From positions 1 to 43,082 of IMG/VR virus record IMGVR_UViG_3300018428_000052: DNA of 43,082 nucleotides; one strand, given 5' to 3'. The position numbers and the translations under genes were made by a program. The DNA comes from a virus. The notes under the pieces were generated by a model. The model saw only the letters and a list, made by a program, of their open reading frames with translations. It had not been told where the DNA came from and did not search any database. This document shows positions 28,601 to 34,656 of this stretch, piece by piece (within the stretch, counting starts at the first letter, position 1; each line of letters begins with the position of its first letter).

Positions 28601-29217
28601 TACTTTACACCTCTATACAATTTTAATGTAGGATTATTTGTTGCTCCATCAGGAGTAAACACATAAGAATAGTCTCCAAGAGCATTTTGTAATTCAACAG
28701 TATATGTACTTGTAATTTCTTTTGACTCTCCTGGAATAACAACAGTTTGTGGTCCTGTAGGAAGCCAATAATATTCACGGAAATTTGTAAGCATGTCCCA
28801 ATTGATATTAGGGTTCCAAGCATAGAATTCTTGTTTATTATTTCTACTATGATTTTTATTGTCGCCACCAAAATTCTCAATTTGGTGAATATAATCCATA
28901 TAGTCTCTTAAGAATTCTGTATTTCCTAAATTGTCCTTTACAATACTAACTGGTTCTAGTTGATAATTAGTTCTGTCAGCAGTTACATCTTCAAGATAAG
29001 AATCAGTAGTTGAGTTAAATGCCTTTGCACTTTTTCTTCCTACAAATGAATTAACTTTTTCTGATACTCCAGGTTGTAGTAATTGGTCTAACGTAGATTG
29101 TAAAAACTTAGTATTTTTCTCAGTTCTAAAATATTTGGGTAAGTGTCTAGCACTTTCTCTACGCTGTGGCACTTCACCTGGAAGTGGATATTCATTTTGC
29201 TTATTATCGTCAGCCAT
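13675..29217 (-). CDS. Giant 5180-residue modular baseplate protein (gp7 position)
   Basis: A single uninterrupted frame of 15.5 kb. It lies directly after gp6 (5-base gap), where T4 has gp7 (about 1,030 residues), so it may be an expanded wedge component. Visible modules: a unique N-terminus (1-700); FG-GAP-like propeller blades near 2119-2203 and 2934-3172 (FGKGIDISSDGKYLIVGSP, FGKDFDISDDGEVLAV, FGNQVSVSQDGTMVAVSAP), split by about 730 residues; GxGYxxxPxVxxxG repeats near 3590-3635 and 3950-4004; a run of short modules (FxLxxP..VxVNG..Y.....VxFxxPP) over about 4050-4780; and an IPT/TIG-like Ig domain near 4935-5022. There is no signal peptide. A host-contact or baseplate-periphery role is inferred. 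Coding is certain; the gp7 homology is a positional guess. Confidence 0.85.
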   Translation of the reverse strand: MADDNKQNEYPLPGEVPQRRESARHLPKYFRTEKNTKFLQSTLDQLLQPGVSEKVNSFVGRKSAKAFNSTTDSYLEDVTADRTNYQLEPVSIVKDNLGNTEFLRDYMDYIHQIENFGGDNKNHSRNNKQEFYAWNPNINWDMLTNFREYYWLPTGPQTVVIPGESKEITSTYTVELQNALGDYSYVFTPDGATNNPTLKLYRGVKYRFEINTPGLPFTFRSARTLEDEFLLVDEVSQQGVENGVIELLLGPGTPNEIWYVADNDINIGGLIKVANQDEASFIDVESEILGKKYYQTRDGWSLTNGLKVRFSGEVTPSKFADSEWYVEGVGDAIKLVSDIDVEVSFPVGIDLLIPFDDGVDGFDSLPFGSATGYPRDKDYITINRSSPDGNFWSRYNRWFHRSVIELSAEINNLVLDIDQSQRANRPIIEFKDGLKLYNFGTKTKQVVDLLDNFTTDAFSTIEGSLGYNIDSVQLVEGMRIVFLADTDPLVRGKIFEVRFIKFTGSGSDGQISLVETADSDPQSGENILITRGESYAGSMWYYDGTDWNRAQEKTAVNQPPVFDIFDVDGYSYSNTNVYPANSFRGTKIFSYKEGTGSNDSVLGFPIAYRSINNVGDIVFNFDFNTDIVQYQIDDELYNINVSNGYLRRYIPDLGYELLGAYVKTDALSEQEVILQYVNDGTRLQYPIDCYNNSAFLTDLKVKVFVDNVIVYEGTDYELVNTADKIKAIKFLNSVEQNANILIKTSSSTPKNQNGYYDIAPNLEKNPLNENISTFTLGEVTDHVSSITQNTPNFNGVFPGVSNLRDIKNLSAYGRKFIKHSAPLNLALFSTLDKESNIVKSLRFSKKEYSKFKRLFLEAAESISYSGTVRGHVDKIIEEITKDKINSMPFYFSDMIGYGAAVTTKILIEDKDTRFFALTTPFDLTELSTRAVTVYLNGVQLLHNRDYIFNSEGYLEVTVEKEFGDTLEINEYENTNGTYIPSTPTKLGLFPKYVPEIFVDDTYADAPLIIRGHDGSLTKAFNDYRDDLILDLEKRIFNNIKTEYDPKILNIHDYLPSTFRNTQFSRTEVYSPMITDFVQWLELIDEDYTEHRYFDRIDSFTWNYSSMNSPTGEKLAGWWRGVYRQLFDTDRPHTQPWEMLGYTIKPTWWEEQYGPAPYTSENLLMWEDLEKGIIRKPGEPFKINSKYARPGLTKFLPVDRDGNLLSPSDSNATQRFASVGLDSSFVFGDNSPIENAWRQSSEFPFALLTSWIINSPSSLLSAGFDRSRQIRNTLGHLVYKPTMDHIKLSDLVFPNTSADSTQVLTSGLVNYISAFMSSSVTSNFDDYKRKLKSIKNCLAFKLGGFTDKSKFKLILESRTPLNSGNVFIPEENYNIALHTSSPIKTVNYSGVIVEKRPSGFIIRGYNKENPVFKWYRPFSSNKDVTINVGGISESFSKWEAGQLYNKGKIVQHQNSFFSVIETHTAALSFDSSKFTKLPKLPTIGGADATFKVRFNKFDEEILPYGTNLRTIQDVVDFLLGYEQWLIEQGFRFEYYDGEEKVLSDWKNSCREFMFWTTQNWSEGALIALSPVADEINFQTEYSTVDNIFDNFYGYSLLKSDGTKLVEEFTRISRQEPNKFKIRPKQTGDGVYAVQIPIIRKEHIVILDNTTVFGDIIYQPATGYRQDRIRTLGYRTVDWDGSLNVPGFIYDEAIITEWQSWKDYSIGDLVKHKQFFYSANEKVPGSLLFDDKYWSRLSEKPESRLLTNFEYKTNQFADFYDLDTDNFDIEQQKYAQHLIGYQNRNYLANIINDDVSQYKFYQGMIKEKGTLNSLNKLFDVLSENDKESIDFYEEWAIKQSQYGASEGFDEVEFKLDESLIRSNPQPFLLTNDITGEETDLVYRIPDFSVFKKPAKYNNTPFPVTESLPQYTRDAGYTHIEDIAITVANYDDIVNKSFTEVKNKEYVWVGNRNGDWSVYQHVNSSYIITSIKGNATAISIGAADKNQFTITLDTSTTDIVPGDIIGIYDLIETSYATQDSTYPIAKQTSSDTDGFFKVLKVSVNEIIIETDKVISDINQCRGIVSKFIPVRANTYNDANKIAQEGINKNDLLWVDTDDRNQWRVLRNTQAYNLLQRIPGEELGINNNFASSLAVDSRNVTLAVASPTAGNDGKVFLYTRGGNNQNFQFTQIIEPISTISDLNKGFGKGIDISSDGKYLIVGSPNSSNVKTKFKGEYDPTADYQNTEIVSYEEQLWEAIVDIQGANLSQPFGSFTAMVEVIVDNNITSGEIQFNNLLAGNYPFKNTEADHILVRAGADQYRATGIGDTVYLDWYAETSANQQQDPNNLFRQPFGGEGLPWVTEEFLESGLVIQNKIDVVLYIDAFSQIPNVGDQIESQGVFGYVAYTYQEGPSVVIYVTGSVGTWQETNSVFLETGEFLGQYVRNAPKELAEVDTTDELGGYWLFNRPEEFSSPQPILSGDVIEDEGRALAIYNIVPAGKDPVDAAGGNIWDYNNTELFAGDNNQNSYIRTLTSEGEPGAYGEFDIIKSDLFVVRAPKSLTDILDVVAPGDENNDKVGLRVLNFANLNDGSFVDITDSGLNYFDTNKTHTLYDLWDGYIKFALDETDDFGRRFEPLVGQFVRDQNTGATAQITFYQRDSAEATIFVKNVAGENPWSLGSDNGQPAILEMLRIPNNPSTIYNVTRPLGDIKTVSLGSENLGIGGLCVFQLDTEIDEVPVNDTIIGAEYIIYKDSEILGLPTEPNIPSSVNLNWKNVFRVPVNANGVALPLNNYGSYSIYVRENVSTFTPLGSFIVPDQIDELQIGSKIKIAKQNDFYRAFIGCKGNGTEENPGRIYFLNNGTDEEGLTYNWELAKDKRYKGSFSEDRDYYLNDIIFNDGEFYTAQTNIAAGDKFNILDWSLSTSDSIRSVDFVGFIPNNTDNVPGNDSSLKLEQDGLISFGKDFDISDDGEVLAVTAEYNNGPNKVILYRNVNGNYQKYQEFVTTQDNDEFGNQVSVSQDGTMVAVSAPNSNTEDGEERGTVYVYTYNPAIGVREFELTQTLVSSNPVRGEQFGGNIDFDGRMLFVSAFSAPSDDVTQFDTYQERLFPESNVNGKKYILDPNSAGTTATTFDSGFTSFKNTIANNGVVYVYDRIEDSLVFGQTLDLNDPNIRYFGRNISVKNNHMYVSLPTYDNKDSDGVSTNKLGLILDYRRSDATRVWETYRKPALPVDVDKIKRVMLYDSNKNVILENLDYIDPVQGKIAGPADQEIRWKTIFDPATYSLGTSDLDVDETESWGEAQVGQVWWDLTTSKFLNTYIEDNIVYKSNNFNTLFEGASVDVYEWVKSKLKPEKWDELSAQPEGESKGVTGTTKYGKDVYVEKRVYDKIAQSFTSYYYYWVKNKTTIPSVENRSLSVETIAKLIEDPGAQGYKFISFFGNNSFALHNCDAYIKDKDTVLNIQYWTFSDKFSNIHNQYQILSEGLDTSKPYKEIEQKWFDSLIGYDKQIRPVPDPNLSVKEKYGILNKPRQSWFINKVEALKQLVERVNIVLKDNLIVDEKNISAFLDYDPAPTLVSRHYDVEVDTEIDLEFVGVSRLITAELLPIVQDGKVVRVDILNSGRGYKVPPTYEITGLGADAEFDIVINTAGQITEVNVLNTGYNYNENTEIEVRPFTVLVNADSQIRGNWALYSRDIEAREWNRIGSQAYDVTKYWNYIDWYDTGYNEFTEIDHVIEQSYGLQSINDQFGDVVKILNVGSDGWLLLEKIDNQDTIDYTVNYKTIGKQNGTIKLSDNLYNFNLSRVGFDTNTFDTQFFDSQPIAETRIILEALRDDILVNDLADEYNKLFFASLRYVFAEQGYVDWAFKTSFVKARHNVGKLSNRVTYKNDALSSYEDYINEVKPYKTKIREYVSDYTTVESSQSTVTDFDNPPRFERETNNIEVSDIRVINGFLSGTFDNYTSYPNKFWVDNASYKVIEISIADAGAGYSSAPIVTIEGDATAKASLGPGGKISSIVITNPGSGYITAPKVTLNGSIEDGGHPARVSARIGDSLVRTTHTTVKFDRVSGTFFITQLNETEQFLGTASKTEYDLSWPMDMRTNTVEVTVNGELVLNSQYTYDNYLNTESGFDKYYGKVIFNDPPKNNSVIEVNYKKSVRLLDAQDRINLFYNPTSGQIGKDITQLMDGVDYGGVQVKSFEFAGPTGWDTDNWYTGAWDIFDESFDEESFETDGSTLVFELSSPLQKGVKYNVYINGERVDDDGWDGTTSADNLANKKAFMAPVIGDGITDTFTFENQTGYYKYLDDLSPGWRDNPPKEIITIRRTTSDGSLKPNEESFDTALEGGDLAYTTALGINAEEINVDGDGFVTPTTSKGPEETIPGQVLDALDITVYERPVSGSSLMQTYLFKGDGSTTTFTLKQRPFSYESVIVKINYEIVYGKSKYKIDYDNNQVIFYTPPADNDNIAIISMGIGGENVLDYDEFTADGVTQDYLTGIAYSETAHAYVTVNGEYQAFDLIESDETYEVPGNCVIRFVQPPEENRLIQYGLFDGEIDSFSQVTVDEIIADGSSTSYELSRAPFNQEPDSFNIIVTVNDKLLNAGYSESFTVLEDVLEYRMKVWQVPVGTLSGTHMKVFLNGRELEFLQEWTFEGATAFNPNISDDAQPGSTVILNRGVAAAGDELKVYVMDDGEYRFGYWDENDIFVDTSGSDSITPVLHFDATYEEGDIIRVYQFSNHDGQGIERENYDIVQRTEMTYQSQGYYDYRRLKRGLIKLRQEAVGVDYVWVALNNKWLTPTADYILLENKQYIEFITPVNDGDSIDIIHFSNPPISNKFGWRQFKDMLNRTHYKRLNSEDQYTLAQPLNWYDRSITVVEQEGNLPTPDPKGNTPGVIFIEGERIEFFRREGNVLKQLRRGTLGTGVKDLYEAGTKFYNQSVDSSIPYKDRQEEVIALAGEYKDMSLVYPDNSPEISVTSIAYNFNNNTVFPLGGQIATVDGEGFREGVTVLVQDVKCETTYISGTQLQFVTPALPVGAYDLVIINPVETDPIFRPSTTLVVTKYLPYVQILLPFAPYPNPASSGAWDPATETGWYKDAFENLGIPEVYWEAQDIEVFANGRRLRKNPIKVYDVNEGQFSPDGDVWLQAEYAVNKNVGAYVRLTAPPEPNTVLTIVRNQGLIWNEIIDETTGTYKPLGQSNTEVATFLRGKSIELPR

Positions 29218-29222
29218 TAGTA

Positions 29223-32200
29223 TTAATACCCTTTATTAATTCGTGTTGCGTTATCTTCAAAGTTTGTACTTTGAATTCCAGCATTAACTGTTTTTGATTG
29301 TGTAACTACTTCGCCTGAGGCTTTTAATCTAGAAGCAGTAATTGCATCTATAATTTCAATATCGTCTACACTTGCACTGCTTATAAAAATTTCATCTGCT
29401 TCTGATTTAATTTCATACAAGCTACCAAATGATTGGTCTTCCTGTACAGGAACAATAATAAACGAAGATATATCAGGAGCAAGTTGATTAATGACAAATC
29501 CCGAAAGTTCTGAGAAGTAAAAAGTTTCGCCAAAGTCCCAGTTGTCTAATGCAAAAAACTGATTAATTGCTATAATTACTCTTGTTTTAATATCATTATC
29601 ATTTAGAACTTTATCTGCATTTTTTACAATCTTAAATTTAGCTTTCAATTCTGTATCTGCTTCTTTTCCAAATAGTATCTTATACTTAACAGGATGATAT
29701 ATAACTTCGTCTGTTAATGATTTAATCTTATTCAGTGCTGATCCGTACTCAATAAACAACTGATCACTACTCGACGGTAATGGTTTTTCAATTGATTGAT
29801 CTGTAAGCCATAATCTAAAATCATTATCATAATTTCTAGTTAGCAAATACATATCAATAATATTACTTGCACTAGGATCAATTCTTGATTCAGCACTTGC
29901 TGCATGAATATAACGGAATTTTAATTTATCTCTGCCAACCCTTGCTTTATAATCAGCAGTAATGTTTAATTTAAGAGTAGATTTGTCTAGAACTTCAAAG
30001 ACATCAGTGTCAATATAATAGAAAACCTGTCCATCGTTGTATGTACTAAAGGGCTCTACTTCTGTTTTAGAATTTAAAATAATAACTTCGTCATTATCGT
30101 TGTTAAAATAATTATAATCTTCTACGCCGTCATTTGTTACTATTCTTTCAAATATAATATACTTGTTAGTTGGATTTACTTCAGGAGCAATAATTTCTTC
30201 AAATAAATCTGCATCGTCAACAATGCCATCTTCGTCGTCGTCAAAATAGCTAATTTCTAATTTTTTACTATCTACATATCCTTCTACATCTCTATATGCA
30301 TCAACTATTTCCCAATCAAAATCTCTTGTGAATGGAGCAGGATTATCTGGTTGTGGATTAATGTTCAATACAGATATACTATCTTTAACAATTTTTCCTG
30401 TTTTATTATTATAAATTTTATCGTTTGAATCATAATAAAAACGAATTTCGTTATCACTTTCAAATACAAATCTCATTGAACGATATGTAATTGTATATCT
30501 TTCTCCATTAGTTTGAAAAAGTACTAACCAACTTGCGTCAAGATTTTGATTAGTTACATCTCCGGTTTTACCTGTACTAAATTCTGTGCCTAGTGAAAGA
30601 TTGTTTTCTGTAACTATTCTCCACTCAGCATCAATTTGATCAAACCTTAAACCAAATGTTTTATATGAAAATATTTGATCTATAATTTGTTGCTTAACAC
30701 CAGTTTCTAAATTATTAGCAAGAGGTGGCTTAATTTCATATAATATACCACCTGTTGGAATAACATCATTTAATATAACAGCGCCGCGACCATCATCTGT
30801 AGGTTCAAAGCCTGTACCGTTAATTCTAATAACTTTAACCCATTTGTAATAAGTGTCGCCTAGCAACTTAGCAGGTCCTGAAACTAGCTCACCTTTAGTA
30901 TTAAAATGATTAGTCGATGTATCTGCATCTTCTGGTGCTGATTTAGCTACATATCCAGGAGCAACTACTTTAATTAAAGATCCAACTGTAACTAGACTTA
31001 AAATTGAGCCAGTAAAGCTACCTAAGGTAGAAGGGACATCTTCAATATTTTTAAAATATCCAGTACATAAGTTAGTTTCTGAAGTTGTTTGTACCCAGTT
31101 AACTCCTAGGTCTCTAGTTATAATTTTATTAAATTTGTCAAAATAAAAGTTTCTAATTTTTTTATCATTTAAAATAGGTATAATAGTATTTTCTACAGCA
31201 CCTTCTACATCTGTTCTAGTAGTAAAATTAAATCCATCTTTCTTATGTTGATACTCTTTATATACAACACCGTCATTGCCGTATAAAGTTGTTTGACTAT
31301 ATTTGCTAGTAGCATCTATTAAATCAAAATAACGACTTATACCACTTGCAACTCTATTAACACTTTTAACTTTTACAATTTGTTGATTAATACCTAATGG
31401 TGCAATTTGATAATCTTCACCTGTAACCATTCTATTTTGGGTGTAGTAAGTAGTAGGTGCATTTTGTTTAATTGATCTTGTAGTTTCACTAACTGAACTA
31501 TTATCAACAGTGTACTTTAAGTTATAAGTTATAGTAAGAGTTTCTAGTTTATTACGCTTTGAAAGATAAGGAATAGTAATTGTTATTCCTCTAAAATCTT
31601 GTGGAGTAATAGTTACTCGTTGATTTAAACTTGTTCTAAAATATGCTTTAAATTGACCTTTTGGAATATTACCAAATACCCCGTCACTAAACAGCAAACT
31701 AACTCTGTCATCTACTCTAGTCAAAACTGAATAAAGATTTCTGTCATTTTTATCTAAACTATTATAGATAACATTGTTACCTTGTAATGCATCTACTTGA
31801 GTCCAAAGTTCTTTTTCGTTTCCTAAACTATCTAACTGATATAACCAAACATCTGAATTATTAATTAATGGTGTTTCGATAGCAACTGATTGATTAGATG
31901 CATAGTTGTTGATCGTAAACACGCCTATGTCTAAAGTTCCTTGACGGAAATGACTAAAAAATCCTGTATTTGAACTAGTAGGACCCTTCCCATCATCTCT
32001 ATATAACAAAGCAAAATTATTGCCAGGGAAAGGAGCTTCTTCAAGAATAGTATCAGTAATATCAGTTGATACTATTTCAAATCGTACTGCTCTACCGTCA
32101 ATTGTTTTATTAAATTGGAAAGTTGGTACATCAGTATTAGTACTATTAAATCTATATTGCTCAGTATCAACTCCTGATATAACTGTCTTTTTTGTAGGAC

Positions 32201-32714
32201 GGCCAAAAGTTCCATTAGTTGGAAGTGCAGTATTTAAAACTTTTATAAACTGTTCATACCAATCACTATTAGCAGGATCGTTCCAAGTAATTGTTTGTCC
32301 TGATAAGTTAACATTGTTACTATCGCGAACTTCTTCAGTAGTTCTAATATTTTGAATTTTAAGTAGTCCGTTAGCAGGCTGATTACGCTTAGGATTGTAA
32401 GATAATAAACGAGCTAAACGTAACACACTTTCACGACGCTCTGCTAGTTCTAAGTAGTTTTCTCGAGCATTTAGATCAATACGATAAGAAATATTTTGAC
32501 CAAGGAATGCAATAAGATCTATTAGCGCAAGGTATTCGCTAGATTCAACATAATCATTAAAATCCTCAGGATAGTTTTCCCTAAGGTATTGAATCATTGT
32601 TCGACGTAAATTGTCGAAATCATAACTTTGAAAATCTGCATTACGAAAAGACTGATAGACTCTCTTCCAATCTTCTGCTAATAATAATCTATTTTGTCTA
32701 TCTGTAGATGACAT
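29223..32714 (-). CDS. gp6: Baseplate wedge protein gp6 (enlarged)
   Basis: gp6 forms the continuous inner ring of the T4-type baseplate and controls its change of shape at sheath contraction. Here the N-terminal hallmark is present: LIDLIAFLGQNISYRIDLNARENYLELAERRESVLRLARLLSYNPKR at about 64-110. The C-terminal part (DNDIKTRVIIAINQFFALDNWDFGETFYFSELSGFVINQ, SFGSLYEIKSEADEIFI) is also of gp6/J type. At 1163 residues it is much longer than T4 gp6 (660), with the extra length in the middle. AAGGA lies before the ATG, and TATAAATA (32738-32745) stands 23 bases upstream. It is followed by the giant gene, consistent with one wedge operon. Confidence 0.9.
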   Translation of the reverse strand: MSSTDRQNRLLLAEDWKRVYQSFRNADFQSYDFDNLRRTMIQYLRENYPEDFNDYVESSEYLALIDLIAFLGQNISYRIDLNARENYLELAERRESVLRLARLLSYNPKRNQPANGLLKIQNIRTTEEVRDSNNVNLSGQTITWNDPANSDWYEQFIKVLNTALPTNGTFGRPTKKTVISGVDTEQYRFNSTNTDVPTFQFNKTIDGRAVRFEIVSTDITDTILEEAPFPGNNFALLYRDDGKGPTSSNTGFFSHFRQGTLDIGVFTINNYASNQSVAIETPLINNSDVWLYQLDSLGNEKELWTQVDALQGNNVIYNSLDKNDRNLYSVLTRVDDRVSLLFSDGVFGNIPKGQFKAYFRTSLNQRVTITPQDFRGITITIPYLSKRNKLETLTITYNLKYTVDNSSVSETTRSIKQNAPTTYYTQNRMVTGEDYQIAPLGINQQIVKVKSVNRVASGISRYFDLIDATSKYSQTTLYGNDGVVYKEYQHKKDGFNFTTRTDVEGAVENTIIPILNDKKIRNFYFDKFNKIITRDLGVNWVQTTSETNLCTGYFKNIEDVPSTLGSFTGSILSLVTVGSLIKVVAPGYVAKSAPEDADTSTNHFNTKGELVSGPAKLLGDTYYKWVKVIRINGTGFEPTDDGRGAVILNDVIPTGGILYEIKPPLANNLETGVKQQIIDQIFSYKTFGLRFDQIDAEWRIVTENNLSLGTEFSTGKTGDVTNQNLDASWLVLFQTNGERYTITYRSMRFVFESDNEIRFYYDSNDKIYNNKTGKIVKDSISVLNINPQPDNPAPFTRDFDWEIVDAYRDVEGYVDSKKLEISYFDDDEDGIVDDADLFEEIIAPEVNPTNKYIIFERIVTNDGVEDYNYFNNDNDEVIILNSKTEVEPFSTYNDGQVFYYIDTDVFEVLDKSTLKLNITADYKARVGRDKLKFRYIHAASAESRIDPSASNIIDMYLLTRNYDNDFRLWLTDQSIEKPLPSSSDQLFIEYGSALNKIKSLTDEVIYHPVKYKILFGKEADTELKAKFKIVKNADKVLNDNDIKTRVIIAINQFFALDNWDFGETFYFSELSGFVINQLAPDISSFIIVPVQEDQSFGSLYEIKSEADEIFISSASVDDIEIIDAITASRLKASGEVVTQSKTVNAGIQSTNFEDNATRINKGY

Positions 32715-32737
32715 TGGCTATTCCTTATCTATAGCAG

Positions 32738-32745
32738 TATTTATA
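32738..32745 (-). promoter_or_regulatory. T4-type late promoter element TATAAATA
   Basis: TATAAATAC on the minus strand, 23 bases before the gp6 start, in the 55-base gap after gp25. It is a full match to the T4 late consensus octamer and would drive gp6 and the giant gene. Confidence 0.75.
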
Positions 32746-32769
32746 TGAAAATAATAAGTGCGTATATAA

Positions 32770-33225
32770 TTACTGCGTCATAAACCCAGCGTTCTCATCA
32801 AATTTCAACTGCATTTTTTCTACTATAGAATAAGGAAGATAGGCAAGTTCGCACTCAACTTGTATGCCACTTTCGTAAGAATCTACAGTAATTTGATTAA
32901 CTTGAACACGCGGATCATAATTTACAATTCTTGAAACATTTTCAACTATTGCATTTTTAACAGTATCTGTTAACGGTTCAAAAAGTATGTCCCATATAAT
33001 TGTTCCAAACTCAGGATCACTAAGTTTTTCACCTTGACGAATGTGAAAATGATTTATAATATCCTGTTTTATAAGAGCAATATCATGTAATACATGCGAA
33101 CTAGCTTCAGGATTTACAGTACTAAATCCTCTATATGTAGCACTTTTTTCAGTAGTAACTCTATCTGAATTATTACTACCCTTTACTGATACTTGCTTAT
33201 ATAAGTTTTTTTCTAGTGTGCTCAT
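32770..33225 (-). CDS. gp25: Baseplate wedge protein gp25
   Basis: This 151-residue protein is of the gp25/TssE-like family. It carries IRQGEKLSDPEFGTIIWDILFEPLTD at about 78-103, the family core where the sheath initiator meets gp6/gp53, and the C-terminal NYDPRVQVNQITVD strand-turn unit. Length is close to T4 gp25 (132 residues). It lies between gp5 and gp6, as expected for a baseplate block. AAGG stands about 9 bases before the ATG, and 15 bases separate it from gp5. It acts in the core of the baseplate, where it templates sheath assembly. Confidence 0.92.
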   Translation of the reverse strand: MSTLEKNLYKQVSVKGSNNSDRVTTEKSATYRGFSTVNPEASSHVLHDIALIKQDIINHFHIRQGEKLSDPEFGTIIWDILFEPLTDTVKNAIVENVSRIVNYDPRVQVNQITVDSYESGIQVECELAYLPYSIVEKMQLKFDENAGFMTQ

Positions 33226-33240
33226 ACCGTATTTACCTTA

Positions 33241-34653
33241 TTATGTTGGACGCTTAAAAGTATCCGTAAGTGTTGGAAACTCTGGTGCTTCTTCTTGTGT
33301 AGAATTAACAAATGTTCCTACACGTTCGTTATCTGGTATTGATTCTGTTTTGTCAGGAACAAATGTTTTTGGATCTAAGTTTTCGTGATCTGGCCAAGGT
33401 TCGTGTGTAGGAATACGCACAGGTCTTGTTGCTGTACCAGCCGCTACTGCCGCAGGAGTTGAGTTCATAAAAATTCCGTCTTTTGCAGTTTCTCTATGTT
33501 CAGGTGCTGTAATATTAGTAGATACATCAGCACTTAATCTTCCTTCAGCATCTGCTTTAAGTTCATAATTTCCAATAGTGTGCAAAAAGAAATTTCCATC
33601 AGTACTTAAATTCATATTACGTTTTGCTTCAAAATTAATGTCTCTATCAGCATAAAAATTAATATCGTTTTCGGTTCTAAAACTAATACTATCTTTTGCA
33701 TAAACATCAATCTTACCATTACCAGTCATTTCAATCCAACTGTTTCCGCTGCCATGTGATATGTAGATAAAGTCTTCTGTATTGTGCATTACAATTTGAT
33801 GACCGGTTCTAGTTTTAATTCGTATTAAATCATTAGAAGGTAAAGTTTTGTCTCCATCAGATTCGCCTGCTTCAACACTAGCATAACTTGGTTTGTCTGC
33901 TTCGTCTCCGCTTGCAGGCTTTCTTCGAAGCAAACTCATGTCTCCGTCATCCATTACAAAACTTGAACCTCCAAGACGATTAAAAGGTTTTTGAATTTGT
34001 GCACCTGGTTTACCGTATGAGTACTTAGGTCCGTCTAAATCTTCTGGCCCTGGAGTACTCCAACCAAATACCATGCTTGGTGCTTCTCTTCTAGCACTTG
34101 AACTATTAATTCCTCTAGCCCAGTCTTCTTTAATACCTGCTAAATCAAGTCTATCAATTTCTAAATTGTTTCCTGGCTTTTCATATTTTGTATAATCGTT
34201 TCCTGAAGGATCAGTTTTTTTATTAAATTCGCCTGCTGGTAAAGATAGTCCGCTATCTACATCATTAAAGGTAGTAGCAGAATACCCAGGTGTCATAAAA
34301 TTCATTCCTAGATCAGGAACACAACCTATCCAATATGCTTGGCTATAATCTCCTTCAGGCATAACAACAATAACCATTGTACCTGGATCTGGTGGCACTG
34401 CCCAAAACCCATAACTTTTTTGTGTATATTCGTAACCTACGTTATTTGTTAAACCATCGTAAGGCGATTGTCCATAAAAAGGACTTGCATACTTACACTG
34501 TACATAGTTTTGTATTGCGCCGCCGTCAGTTCTTTTTACAATTTCAACTTCAAGGCCACCCATAAAAGTAGTATCTAAATGATTAATTACTTTTCCTAAA
34601 TAAATTCCTGAATTTAGATTATGTTTTCTAGGTGTGCGTGTTTCTGTTGCCAT
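33241..34653 (-). CDS. gp5: Central spike protein gp5, without lysozyme domain
   Basis: gp5 is the trimeric needle that pierces the outer membrane. Residues about 15-145 form the OB-fold (SGIYLGKVINHLDTTFMGGLEVEI, SYGFWAVPPDPGTMVIVVMPEGDYSQAYWIGCVPD). Residues about 260-375 form the VgrG-like beta helix (IRIKTRTGHQIVMHNTEDF, then short DINFYADRDINFEAKRNMNLSTDG repeats). The stretch between them is only about 115 residues and shows no T4-lysozyme-like catalytic pattern, so cell-wall cleavage must come from another protein. A Pro-rich tail of about 100 residues follows the helix. AAGGA lies before the ATG, and the gene is 3 bases downstream of the hub candidate. Confidence 0.88.
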   Translation of the reverse strand: MATETRTPRKHNLNSGIYLGKVINHLDTTFMGGLEVEIVKRTDGGAIQNYVQCKYASPFYGQSPYDGLTNNVGYEYTQKSYGFWAVPPDPGTMVIVVMPEGDYSQAYWIGCVPDLGMNFMTPGYSATTFNDVDSGLSLPAGEFNKKTDPSGNDYTKYEKPGNNLEIDRLDLAGIKEDWARGINSSSARREAPSMVFGWSTPGPEDLDGPKYSYGKPGAQIQKPFNRLGGSSFVMDDGDMSLLRRKPASGDEADKPSYASVEAGESDGDKTLPSNDLIRIKTRTGHQIVMHNTEDFIYISHGSGNSWIEMTGNGKIDVYAKDSISFRTENDINFYADRDINFEAKRNMNLSTDGNFFLHTIGNYELKADAEGRLSADVSTNITAPEHRETAKDGIFMNSTPAAVAAGTATRPVRIPTHEPWPDHENLDPKTFVPDKTESIPDNERVGTFVNSTQEEAPEFPTLTDTFKRPT

Positions 34654-34656
34654 TAA

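Noticed and set aside
32020-32355. 111-residue plus-strand open frame inside gp6
   Set aside because: It lies opposite the conserved gp6 frame, with no start signal and no recognisable product.
33229-33236. GTAAATAC on the minus strand before gp25, resembling a late promoter
   Set aside because: It lies 3 bases from the ATG, too close for a -10 element, and overlaps the AAGG ribosome site.
33241-34653. Annotation of gp5 as a tail lysozyme by analogy with T4
   Set aside because: No lysozyme domain can be seen between the OB-fold and the beta helix.
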